From Propionibacteriaceae bacterium (GTDB lineage Bacteria; Actinomycetota; Actinomycetes; Propionibacteriales; Propionibacteriaceae), in the NCBI GenBank assembly GCA_031255975.1, contig JAIRRM010000090.1:1-9126 (forward strand): 9,126 bases of DNA, read 5' to 3'. The notes under the pieces are model-generated. The model saw only the letters and a list, made by a program, of their open reading frames with translations. It had not been told where the DNA came from and made no database searches. Below, one piece after another: positions 1 through 5,574 of this stretch. A program made the translations under genes and the position numbers. How positions within the stretch are numbered: the first letter of the stretch is position 1; each line of letters begins with the position of its first letter.

Positions 1-167
1 TCGATGTGCGAGTCCCGGGTGGCGACGATCAGGTCGTACGAGCCTGCTTCCTGGGCGGCATACGCCGTGATGGCGGCGGCGACGGCGGCCCCACCGGCCA
101 CAGCCAGCGACCCTCCCTCGCAGAAATCGTTCTGAACATCAACGATTATTAGCGCGCGCGATGTCAT
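1..167 (-). CDS. pncA: Nicotinamidase, N-terminal 55 residues (cut by window edge)
   Basis: This is the first 55 codons of a nicotinamidase/pyrazinamidase, a cytoplasmic isochorismatase-fold hydrolase that converts nicotinamide to nicotinic acid for NAD+ salvage. The N-terminus carries the family signature ALIIVDVQNDFCEGGSLAV; Asp10 corresponds to the catalytic Asp8 of M. tuberculosis PncA. Near the cut end, VATRDSHI gives Asp52 and His54, which match two metal ligands (Asp49 and His51 in the M. tuberculosis enzyme). The catalytic Lys and Cys lie outside the window. The ATG at 167 is preceded by AGGAG at a 5-nt spacing, and that ribosome-binding site overlaps the pncB stop codon, so the gene is translated from the pncB transcript. 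The product supplies the substrate of PncB. The family call is near certain from the N-terminal match; whether the gene is intact beyond the window cannot be seen. Confidence 0.95.
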   Translation of the reverse strand, partial: MTSRALIIVDVQNDFCEGGSLAVAGGAAVAAAITAYAAQEAGSYDLIVATRDSHI

Positions 168-170
168 GTG

Positions 171-177
171 TTCTCCT
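171..177 (-). promoter_or_regulatory. Ribosome-binding site of pncA, overlapping the pncB stop
   Basis: Read on the minus strand, TAGGAGAA contains the pncB stop TAG (178-176) and an AGGAG Shine-Dalgarno core (177-173), 5 nt before the pncA ATG. The overlap implies translational coupling of the two salvage enzymes. It also fixes the pncA start. Confidence 0.85.
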
Positions 178-1519
178 AGCCGGAATAAGGGTTGGGGAGC
201 GGCTGGCCGTCCGCCCCGATGAAAAAGGTCGGGATGACCGGGTCGCCCCGCGACATCTTGTAACCGTCGCGGGGGAGTTCGTCCCGGGCCAAGCTGTGAC
301 GTTCGCGGGCTGCCGAGATCGGCTCTCGTCCGACAATCTCGCCGTGACGCACCAGTTCGACCAACAACGGACGGTCGTTGGAATCCGACTCGGGGCGTTT
401 ACCGACGCCGACCAGTTCGGCCTGGGCGATGCCGGAGGCGTCCAGGCGGCGCACCGCGTATTTCAACCCGCCAACGGTCGACTTAGCCGCCGACTTCTTG
501 GCCACCGGGAGCAGTGGGGCTTGCGGGTCGGTGGATTCGGCGCGGGAGACCATCTTGTAGACAAAGCTGCAGGTGGGCGCGCCGGAACCGGTCACCAGGT
601 TGGTGCCGACGCCGTAGCCGTCCACCGGTGTGCCGGACAATGCCGCTATCTGATATTCGTCAAGGTCGGAGGTGACGATGATCCGGGTCTTGAAGGCCCC
701 CAATTCGTCCAGTAGCACCCGAACCTCTCGTGCGGTCGCTCTGAGGTCACCGGAGTCGATACGCACCGCGCCGAGCCCCGTACCCGCCACTTTAACCGCC
801 GTACGAACCGCCTCGGCGATGTCGTAGGTATCAACCAGCAGTGTGGTGTTGCTTCCCATGGCCGCCACCTGTGCCTGGAACGCCTGTTCCTCGGTGTCGT
901 GCAACAGGGTGAAAGCGTGCGCCGCCGTGCCGGCGGTGGGGATGCCGAAACGCCGTCCGGCCTCCAGATCGGAGGTGGAGGCGAAGCCTGCGATGTATGC
1001 CGCCCGGGCCGCCGCCCACGCGGCATTTTCGTTGGCCCGCCGGGCACCCATCTCAATGCAGGGGCGATCCTCTGCCATCATGGTCATCCGGCTGGCGGCG
1101 GAGGCTACCGCCGAGTCGTAGTTGTAGATACTGAGCAGCACCGTCTCTAGCAACACGGCCTCGGCGAACGTGCCGGTGACCGATAGTAGCGGGGAGCCGG
1201 GGAAGTAGAGGTCGCCCTCGGCGTAACCGACCACATCCCCCGAGAAGCGGTACCCGGCCAGGAACTCCAATGTGACATCCGACACCACGCGGTTGTTAGC
1301 TAAGAACGCCAACTCGTCTTCTGTGAAACGGAACCCCTCAATCGCGTCAAGCGCTCGGGCCACACCGGCGACCACCCCATAGCGCCGCCCCGACGGAAGC
1401 CGTCTGCTGAACAACTCGAAGACGCAACGCCGTCCTGCCGTGCCGGCTTTGATGGCGGCATCCACCATCGTCAGTTCGTAATGGTCGGTGAGCAGCGCAC
1501 TTGTGCCGGCGACATCCAT
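176..1519 (-). CDS. pncB: Nicotinate phosphoribosyltransferase
   Basis: PncB converts nicotinate and PRPP to nicotinate mononucleotide, the committing step of Preiss-Handler NAD+ salvage, coupled to ATP hydrolysis through a phosphohistidine. The 447-residue length matches mycobacterial PncB1 (about 448). Visible motifs are DHYELTM at 12-18, MGARRAN at 157-163, GTAAHAF at 197-203 with His201 as the expected phosphorylated His, RIDSGDL at 253-259 (PRPP-binding loop), and GYGVGTNL at 301-308. The ATG at 1519 follows a TAGAAT -10 element by exactly 6 nt, and TAG of that element is an in-frame stop, so no upstream extension is possible and no clear Shine-Dalgarno fits; a leaderless start is inferred. 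pncA follows after 8 bp, making a nicotinamide-to-NaMN pair. The PAC2 gene lies 100 bp upstream on the same strand. A second ATG 4 nt into the gene is out of frame. Confidence 0.96.
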   Translation of the reverse strand: MDVAGTSALLTDHYELTMVDAAIKAGTAGRRCVFELFSRRLPSGRRYGVVAGVARALDAIEGFRFTEDELAFLANNRVVSDVTLEFLAGYRFSGDVVGYAEGDLYFPGSPLLSVTGTFAEAVLLETVLLSIYNYDSAVASAASRMTMMAEDRPCIEMGARRANENAAWAAARAAYIAGFASTSDLEAGRRFGIPTAGTAAHAFTLLHDTEEQAFQAQVAAMGSNTTLLVDTYDIAEAVRTAVKVAGTGLGAVRIDSGDLRATAREVRVLLDELGAFKTRIIVTSDLDEYQIAALSGTPVDGYGVGTNLVTGSGAPTCSFVYKMVSRAESTDPQAPLLPVAKKSAAKSTVGGLKYAVRRLDASGIAQAELVGVGKRPESDSNDRPLLVELVRHGEIVGREPISAARERHSLARDELPRDGYKMSRGDPVIPTFFIGADGQPLPNPYSG

Positions 1520-1525
1520 CCGTCC

Positions 1526-1531
1526 ATTCTA
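1526..1531 (-). promoter_or_regulatory. Predicted -10 element of pncB, leaderless type
   Basis: TAGAAT on the minus strand fits the actinobacterial TANNNT consensus and is followed by GGACGG and then the pncB ATG, so transcription would begin at or beside the A of the start codon. The -35 position at 17-nt spacing reads TCCACT, only a partial match to TTGACA. The call is an inference from spacing. Confidence 0.6.
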
Positions 1532-1533
1532 GT

Positions 1534-1569
1534 GGTGCCTTCGGTGCCAGTGGAGCCGGTGCCCGTGCC
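1534..1569 (-). repeat. Clustered GGCACC direct repeats in the pncB promoter
   Basis: On the minus strand, GGCACC occurs at 1563-1558, 1548-1543 and 1539-1534, plus a related GGCACG at 1569-1564. The last two full copies are 9 bp apart start to start and sit in the spacer just upstream of the -10 element; the first is 15 bp away. They are direct, not inverted. They could bind a regulator of NAD salvage, but they do not match an NAD-regulator operator that I recognise and may be chance in GC-rich DNA. Confidence 0.35.
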
Positions 1570-1619
1570 GAATGTATGCCGCCCCAATAACTAGGCTGGC
1601 GGATACGGCGTCGGGGGTG

Positions 1620-2519
1620 TTAACCAGTGCCGCCCTCCAGTGAACGTAGAAACCGCTCGAACTCGGCGCCCAACTCGTCGGCGGTGGGGATGTCCTCTGG
1701 TCGTACCGGCAGTGCCCGCTCATTCGCCAGCGCCTCGTACTGGCCTTCCATCTGCTCGATGAGATCCCGCAACTCCTCGTGGTCGGCGACCGTGTTGGTG
1801 ATCTCGGCGTCGGTGGCGGCGGCACGAGTGCCCAACTCGCCGATGGGCAGATCAAGCTCGGCGTTCTTGGCGATGCATTTGAGCAGTGCCAACGCGCCGG
1901 ACGGGTATTCCATGTTGGCCAGATAGTGCGGCACATGAGCCGAAAGCCCGACGACATCGTGACCGGATTCGCCGAGCCGCAACGTGAGCAGTGAGGTGAA
2001 CGACGCGCTCATCTGGAATGTGGCCGGCAGCCCGGAGCCAATCGGCAACTTGGTGGGATCGGAACCGAACATGGTGACCAGGATCGGTTTGGTGTGGGGA
2101 GCCGGGGCTGGGAAGCCTTGCGCGATGATGGTCTGCTGTACCCCGAAACGTTCGATGATCCGGGTGATGGCAGCGGCGAAGCGCTCCCATTGCAGACTGG
2201 GTTCCGGGCCGTTGAGCAGCAGAAACGGCTGGCCGGTGGCGTCTTTTACGATACGCAGCGCAATTTCGGGGGAGCGAAACGCCTCGAAATGATCCCTGTC
2301 GAATACGATCTGAGGGCGATGTCCGGCGTAGTCAAACACCTGGTCGGCGTCGAAACGGCCCACCAGACGGTGCGGCAAGGTGTTAAGCAGATGCTCGTCC
2401 AGCACTCGTTGCGCGTGTCCGGCGTCGATGTATCCACCCAGGGTGATCACCAGGGTGCGGGCGCGCAGTGGCATATCGGGCGCGTGCTCGTAACTGAACA
2501 GCAGCGTCGGATCCTGCAT
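1620..2519 (-). CDS. PAC2-fold family protein (Rv2714-like)
   Basis: This 299-residue protein belongs to the PAC2 (proteasome assembly chaperone 2) fold family of actinobacteria, which includes M. tuberculosis Rv2714 and Rv2125; no biochemical function is established. Recognisable stretches are GGYIDAGHA at 28-36, FDYAGHRP at 62-69, PFLLLNGPEPSLQWERF at 98-114, PHTKPI at 141-146, VPHYLANMEYPSGALALL at 196-213, and a C-terminal helical tail ending DELGAEFERFL at 281-291, all close to Rv2714 as I remember it. No signal peptide or membrane segment is visible. I start it at the ATG at 2519 because AGGAGG stands 4 nt before it. An in-frame ATG 18 codons upstream (2573) overlaps a -10-like TAGAAT and has no ribosome-binding site. 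It is transcribed divergently from glnS and may read into pncB-pncA. Despite the family name it need not be linked to the proteasome. Confidence 0.88.
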   Translation of the reverse strand: MQDPTLLFSYEHAPDMPLRARTLVITLGGYIDAGHAQRVLDEHLLNTLPHRLVGRFDADQVFDYAGHRPQIVFDRDHFEAFRSPEIALRIVKDATGQPFLLLNGPEPSLQWERFAAAITRIIERFGVQQTIIAQGFPAPAPHTKPILVTMFGSDPTKLPIGSGLPATFQMSASFTSLLTLRLGESGHDVVGLSAHVPHYLANMEYPSGALALLKCIAKNAELDLPIGELGTRAAATDAEITNTVADHEELRDLIEQMEGQYEALANERALPVRPEDIPTADELGAEFERFLRSLEGGTG

Positions 2520-2523
2520 ATTG

Positions 2524-2529
2524 CCTCCT
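2524..2529 (-). promoter_or_regulatory. Strong Shine-Dalgarno that sets the PAC2 gene start
   Basis: AGGAGG on the minus strand lies 4 nt before the ATG at 2519. It is the strongest ribosome-binding site in the window and decides for the shorter 299-residue product over the longest open frame. Confidence 0.85.
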
Positions 2530-2571
2530 CTTAGGTGCCATCTCAACGTCGGCGACCCGGTGAGTATTCCC

Positions 2572-2577
2572 ATTCTA
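2572..2577 (-). promoter_or_regulatory. Predicted -10 element of the PAC2 gene
   Basis: TAGAAT on the minus strand, identical to the pncB -10 element. With the same 6-nt spacing, transcription would start near A2565, giving a leader of about 46 nt that carries the AGGAGG site. No convincing -35 is visible. It shares the 116-bp divergent region with the glnS promoter. Confidence 0.5.
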
Positions 2578-2623
2578 TCGGGCCGGAGTGACTGTAGCGC
2601 GGGTGGCCATCGCTCGTTCGCGG

Positions 2624-2629
2624 TAGCAT
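2624..2629 (+). promoter_or_regulatory. Predicted -10 element of glnS, leaderless type
   Basis: TAGCAT is followed by TGCTGC and then the GTG start of glnS. The TAG is in frame with glnS, so the coding region cannot begin before 2627, and GTG at 2636 is the only usual start codon available before the conserved core. The 6 nt between hold no Shine-Dalgarno. Both facts favour a leaderless mRNA. Confidence 0.6.
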
Positions 2630-2635
2630 TGCTGC

Positions 2636-4369
2636 GTGAATAATGACGCTGGTGTAGCGGGCGATGTTGGTGCCACCCGCCGGGCTGCTGACGGGGCCAT
2701 CCGCGCAGGGGACTTCATTGCTGCCAAAATCCGCGAAGACAACGCGACGGGCTTGTACCGCGGGCGGGTGCAGACCCGATTTCCACCGGAACCCAACGGT
2801 TATCTGCACATCGGACACGCCAAGGCCATCACCGCGGATTTCGGCATCGCCGCAGATTTCGGCGGCAGTTGCAACTTGCGGTTGGACGACACCAATCCCG
2901 ATACCGAAGATGTCGAGTACGTCGAATCGATCATCGATGACATCGCCTGGTTGGGGTACACGCCCGCCAACGTGTGCTATGCGTCTGACTATTTCGAGGC
3001 GCTGTACGAATGGGCCGAACTGCTGATCCGGGACGCTAAGGCATATGTCGACGATCAGGATGCCGAGACCATCAGCGCCCAGCGGGGCGGTTTCGGCAAA
3101 CCCGGGGTGGAAAGCCCCTACCGTGAACGCGATCCCGAGGAGAATCTTCGGTTGTTTCGCGCGATGCGCGATGGCGAGTTCGCCGACGGCGCGCGGGTGT
3201 TGCGGGCCAAGATCGACATGCAATCCGAGAACATGCAGCTACGCGACCCGGTGCTGTACCGCATTCGCCGCTCGCACCATCACCGTACCGGCGATAAATG
3301 GGTTATTTACCCCACCTACGACTGGGCGCATGGACAGTCCGACGCGCTGGAGGGGGTGACGCACTCCATGTGTACCTTGGAGTTCGAGGCCCACCGCCCG
3401 CTCTATGACTGGTGCCTGGAGCAGTTGCCGTTGCCGTACGAGAAACCACAGCAGTTGGAGTTCGCCAGACTGGAGTTGACGCACACCGTCACCAGCAAAC
3501 GTCGGCTGCGAAAGTTGGTGGACGACGGCACCGTCACCGGCTGGGACGACCCTCGAATGCCAACGTTGGTGGGTTTGCGTCGCCGTGGTTACCCCGCCGC
3601 AGCCATCACGGCGTTCTGTACGCATATCGGCATCAACAAAACCAACTCGCGGCACGCCATCGAGGAGTTGGAAGCGTTCGTACGCACCGAGTTAAACCGC
3701 GTTTCACTACGGCGAATGGCCGTTATCAACCCATTGAGACTGGTGATCGACAACTGGCCGCAAACCGAGGAGGGTGCGCCGGTGGTGGAGTGGTTCACAT
3801 TGGGCAACAACCCCGAGAACCCGGATGACGGCACCCGTTCCGTGCCGTTTGGTGGAGTGCTCTATATAGAGCGGGACGATTTCGCCGAAGTGCCACCGCC
3901 GAAGTTCTTCCGGTTATCACCAGGACGCGAAGTGCGGTTGCGTGGCGCGTATCTGGTGAGCGCCACCGACGTAGTGAAAGATGAAGCGGGAAACATTATT
4001 GAGGTGCACTGCACGTACGATCCGGCCACTCGCGGCGGCGATGCGCCAGATGGGCGCAAGGTGAAGTCCACGATGCACTGGGTGTCGGCGGAGCACGCCC
4101 TGGACGCAACGGTGAACCTTTACGAGCGGTTGTTCAGTACCGAGGTGCCCGGCGAGAGCACCGGCGAGCCATTGGACGACGTGAACCCCGATTCCTGCAC
4201 CACGTTGAATTGCAAGGTGGAGGCGGCGTTAGGGGACACCGCGCCAGGTGAGGTGGTGCAGTTCGAGCGGCTGGGTTATTTCTGCAAAGACGGCCAGACC
4301 CCGATGCTGTTTCACCGTACTGTCGGGTTGAAGGACGAATGGGCGAACATTCGGAAACGAAGCGGCTGA
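2636..4369 (+). CDS. glnS: Glutaminyl-tRNA synthetase
   Basis: GlnRS, a class I aminoacyl-tRNA synthetase, attaches glutamine directly to tRNA-Gln in the cytoplasm. The 577-residue protein has the full bacterial layout: TRFPPEPNGYLHIGHAKAI at 47-65 (HIGH motif, His58-His61), LRLDDTNP at 81-88, RAKIDM at 190-195, IYPTYD at 224-229 with Tyr228 matching the glutamine-recognising Tyr211 of E. coli, CTLEF at 246-250, VTSKR at 285-289 in place of KMSKS (VMSKR in E. coli), and GWDDPRMPT at 302-310. The C-terminal beta-barrel anticodon domain ends with GYFCKD and FHRTVGLKDEWA. No YqeY-type tail is present. The LEF and DDTNP sequences distinguish it from GluRS. The N-terminus is about 18 residues longer than in E. 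coli; GTG at 2636 is forced by an in-frame stop at 2624. Most well-known actinobacteria lack GlnRS and use GatCAB, so the gene suggests transfer. Confidence 0.96.
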   Translation: MNNDAGVAGDVGATRRAADGAIRAGDFIAAKIREDNATGLYRGRVQTRFPPEPNGYLHIGHAKAITADFGIAADFGGSCNLRLDDTNPDTEDVEYVESIIDDIAWLGYTPANVCYASDYFEALYEWAELLIRDAKAYVDDQDAETISAQRGGFGKPGVESPYRERDPEENLRLFRAMRDGEFADGARVLRAKIDMQSENMQLRDPVLYRIRRSHHHRTGDKWVIYPTYDWAHGQSDALEGVTHSMCTLEFEAHRPLYDWCLEQLPLPYEKPQQLEFARLELTHTVTSKRRLRKLVDDGTVTGWDDPRMPTLVGLRRRGYPAAAITAFCTHIGINKTNSRHAIEELEAFVRTELNRVSLRRMAVINPLRLVIDNWPQTEEGAPVVEWFTLGNNPENPDDGTRSVPFGGVLYIERDDFAEVPPPKFFRLSPGREVRLRGAYLVSATDVVKDEAGNIIEVHCTYDPATRGGDAPDGRKVKSTMHWVSAEHALDATVNLYERLFSTEVPGESTGEPLDDVNPDSCTTLNCKVEAALGDTAPGEVVQFERLGYFCKDGQTPMLFHRTVGLKDEWANIRKRSG

Positions 4370-4403
4370 CGGCAGCAGTGGGTTTGCGGTTCCATCGGCA
4401 CGC

Positions 4404-4432
4404 TTGCCGCGTTGTCCGATAAGGAACATTAT
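4404..4432 (+). promoter_or_regulatory. Candidate sigma70-type promoter of pfkA
   Basis: TTGCCG (4404-4409) and CATTAT (4427-4432) are separated by 17 bp, giving partial matches to both consensus hexamers. The predicted start near 4439 leaves a leader of about 20 nt before the pfkA ATG. That leader is purine-rich (GAAGGAAAGG, then GGGAAG at 4450-4455, 3 nt before the ATG), so pfkA would be translated from a Shine-Dalgarno, unlike its leaderless neighbours. Read-through from glnS is also possible, since the 89-bp gap has no terminator that I can see. Confidence 0.4.
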
Positions 4433-4458
4433 GTCAGAAGGAAAGGTTTGGGAAGCTG

Positions 4459-5574
4459 ATGAGAGTCGGTATTCTGACGGCGGGTGGCGACTCCCCCGGC
4501 CTCAACGCGGCGATACGCGGCTTCGGCAAGGCCGCCATCGGCGCATATGGCATGGAACTGGTCGGATTTCGAGACGGTTTCACCGGGTTGGCGCTGAACC
4601 GCGCCGTGGAGCTGCCCGCAGCCGCACTTTCCGGCATCCTTACGTTGGGTGGCACCATCTTGGGCACCAGCCGCGATAAATTGCACAAGCTCTCCCTTGA
4701 CGGCCAGGTGCGTGATATGACCACGCAGGCGGCGGCCAATGTGCGTGCCAACCGGCTTGACGCGGTGGTGGTGTTGGGCGGCGCGGGCACCGCAAAGAAC
4801 GCGAAACGCCTCATGGACGCTGGGGTCAATGTCGTCATGTTGCCAAAGACCATCGACAACGACATCGTGGGTACCGACACCTCATTCGGTTTCGCCACCG
4901 CCATGGAGATCGCCACGGACGCCATTGATCGGCTCCACTCCACAGCGCATTCGCATCACCGGGTCATTCTTGCCGAGTTGATGGGGCATCGCGTCGGCTG
5001 GTTGACCCTTGGAGCCGGTATCTCCGGCGGTGCCGATGTGATCTTGCTGCCGGAGATCCCGTACGACGTGGACAACGTCGCCGCCACCGTACATAGCCGC
5101 ATCGAACGCGGTAGTGCCTTCTCCGTCATCGCCGTCGCCGAGGGCGCGCGTGATGTACACGACAGCGCCGAATATGCCGAGGCGCGTGCCATGGTGAAGT
5201 CCGCCGTAACCTCTACTGAACGCAAAGCCGCAAAGGCACATCTGGCGGTAGTCGAGTCAGCGCAACGGGAACACACCTTCAAGCTGGCGCATGAACTGGA
5301 GCGGGCCACCGGTCTGGAGACCAGGGTCACCATTCTGGGTTACGTACAGCGCGGTGGCTCCCCCGGTGCCGCAGATCGGATGTTGGCCACCCGGGTCGGT
5401 GCCGCCGCCGCCGCCATGGTAAACGATGGCGTGTTCGGCGTGATGGCCGGGGTACACGGCAACGCCGTGGAGCCGGTGCCGCTATCCGACGTGGCCGACC
5501 GGACGAAGACCGTACCGTTGGATCATGACTGGATCAGCACCGCCCGCAAAGTCGGCACCGGGTTGGGTGATTAA
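4459..5574 (+). CDS. pfkA: 6-phosphofructokinase (ATP/PPi PFK superfamily)
   Basis: This enzyme phosphorylates fructose 6-phosphate in glycolysis. The 371-residue protein shows LTAGGDSPGLNAAIRG from 6, GGTILGTSR at 64-72, PKTIDNDI at 129-136 with Asp133 as catalytic base, SHHRVI at 165-170, VAEGA at 226-230, and TRVTILGYVQRGGSP at 288-302. The Gly at position 110 (E. coli 104) points to ATP rather than PPi as donor, while Lys130 is the residue typical of the PPi/actinobacterial group. Three sites differ from E. coli PfkA: the GGDGS loop reads GGAGT (107-111, acidic residue replaced by Ala109), MGR reads MGH (175-177), and GHIQRGG reads GYVQRGG (294-300). The last two may be common in this subgroup. 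A charged, probably helical insert (about 232-272) makes it longer than the roughly 343-residue mycobacterial PfkA. The start matches the family N-terminus exactly. A PFK paralogue with altered donor use is the main alternative. Confidence 0.9.
   Translation: MRVGILTAGGDSPGLNAAIRGFGKAAIGAYGMELVGFRDGFTGLALNRAVELPAAALSGILTLGGTILGTSRDKLHKLSLDGQVRDMTTQAAANVRANRLDAVVVLGGAGTAKNAKRLMDAGVNVVMLPKTIDNDIVGTDTSFGFATAMEIATDAIDRLHSTAHSHHRVILAELMGHRVGWLTLGAGISGGADVILLPEIPYDVDNVAATVHSRIERGSAFSVIAVAEGARDVHDSAEYAEARAMVKSAVTSTERKAAKAHLAVVESAQREHTFKLAHELERATGLETRVTILGYVQRGGSPGAADRMLATRVGAAAAAMVNDGVFGVMAGVHGNAVEPVPLSDVADRTKTVPLDHDWISTARKVGTGLGD

Noticed and set aside
161..715. 184-codon open frame on the plus strand antisense to pncB
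   Set aside because: It lies wholly within pncB, has no family resemblance I can see, and open antisense frames are expected in GC-rich DNA.
1529..1957. 142-codon minus-strand open frame overlapping the end of the PAC2 gene and running towards pncB
   Set aside because: It is a frame-shifted shadow of the PAC2 gene; the peptide is low-complexity (Pro, Ser, Arg, His) with no recognisable domain. I considered a clpS-like small gene here because I recall one near pncB in mycobacteria, but saw no ClpS motif.
2520..2573. N-terminal extension of the PAC2 protein to the ATG at 2573
   Set aside because: That ATG overlaps the TAGAAT -10 candidate and has no Shine-Dalgarno, whereas the ATG at 2519 has AGGAGG in front of it.
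2543..3223. 226-codon minus-strand open frame covering the glnS promoter and 5' part
   Set aside because: It overlaps the strongly supported glnS on the opposite strand, its sequence looks like an antisense translation, and it has no ribosome-binding site.
4396..4409. Hairpin CGGCA-CGCT-TGCCG between glnS and pfkA as a terminator
   Set aside because: The stem is only 5 bp, there is no following T-run, and it overlaps the candidate pfkA -35 hexamer.
4404..4679. Alternative pfkA start or small gene from the ATG at 4431
   Set aside because: That ATG is in a different frame from pfkA, and the family N-terminus MRVGILTAGGDSPG begins exactly at 4459.
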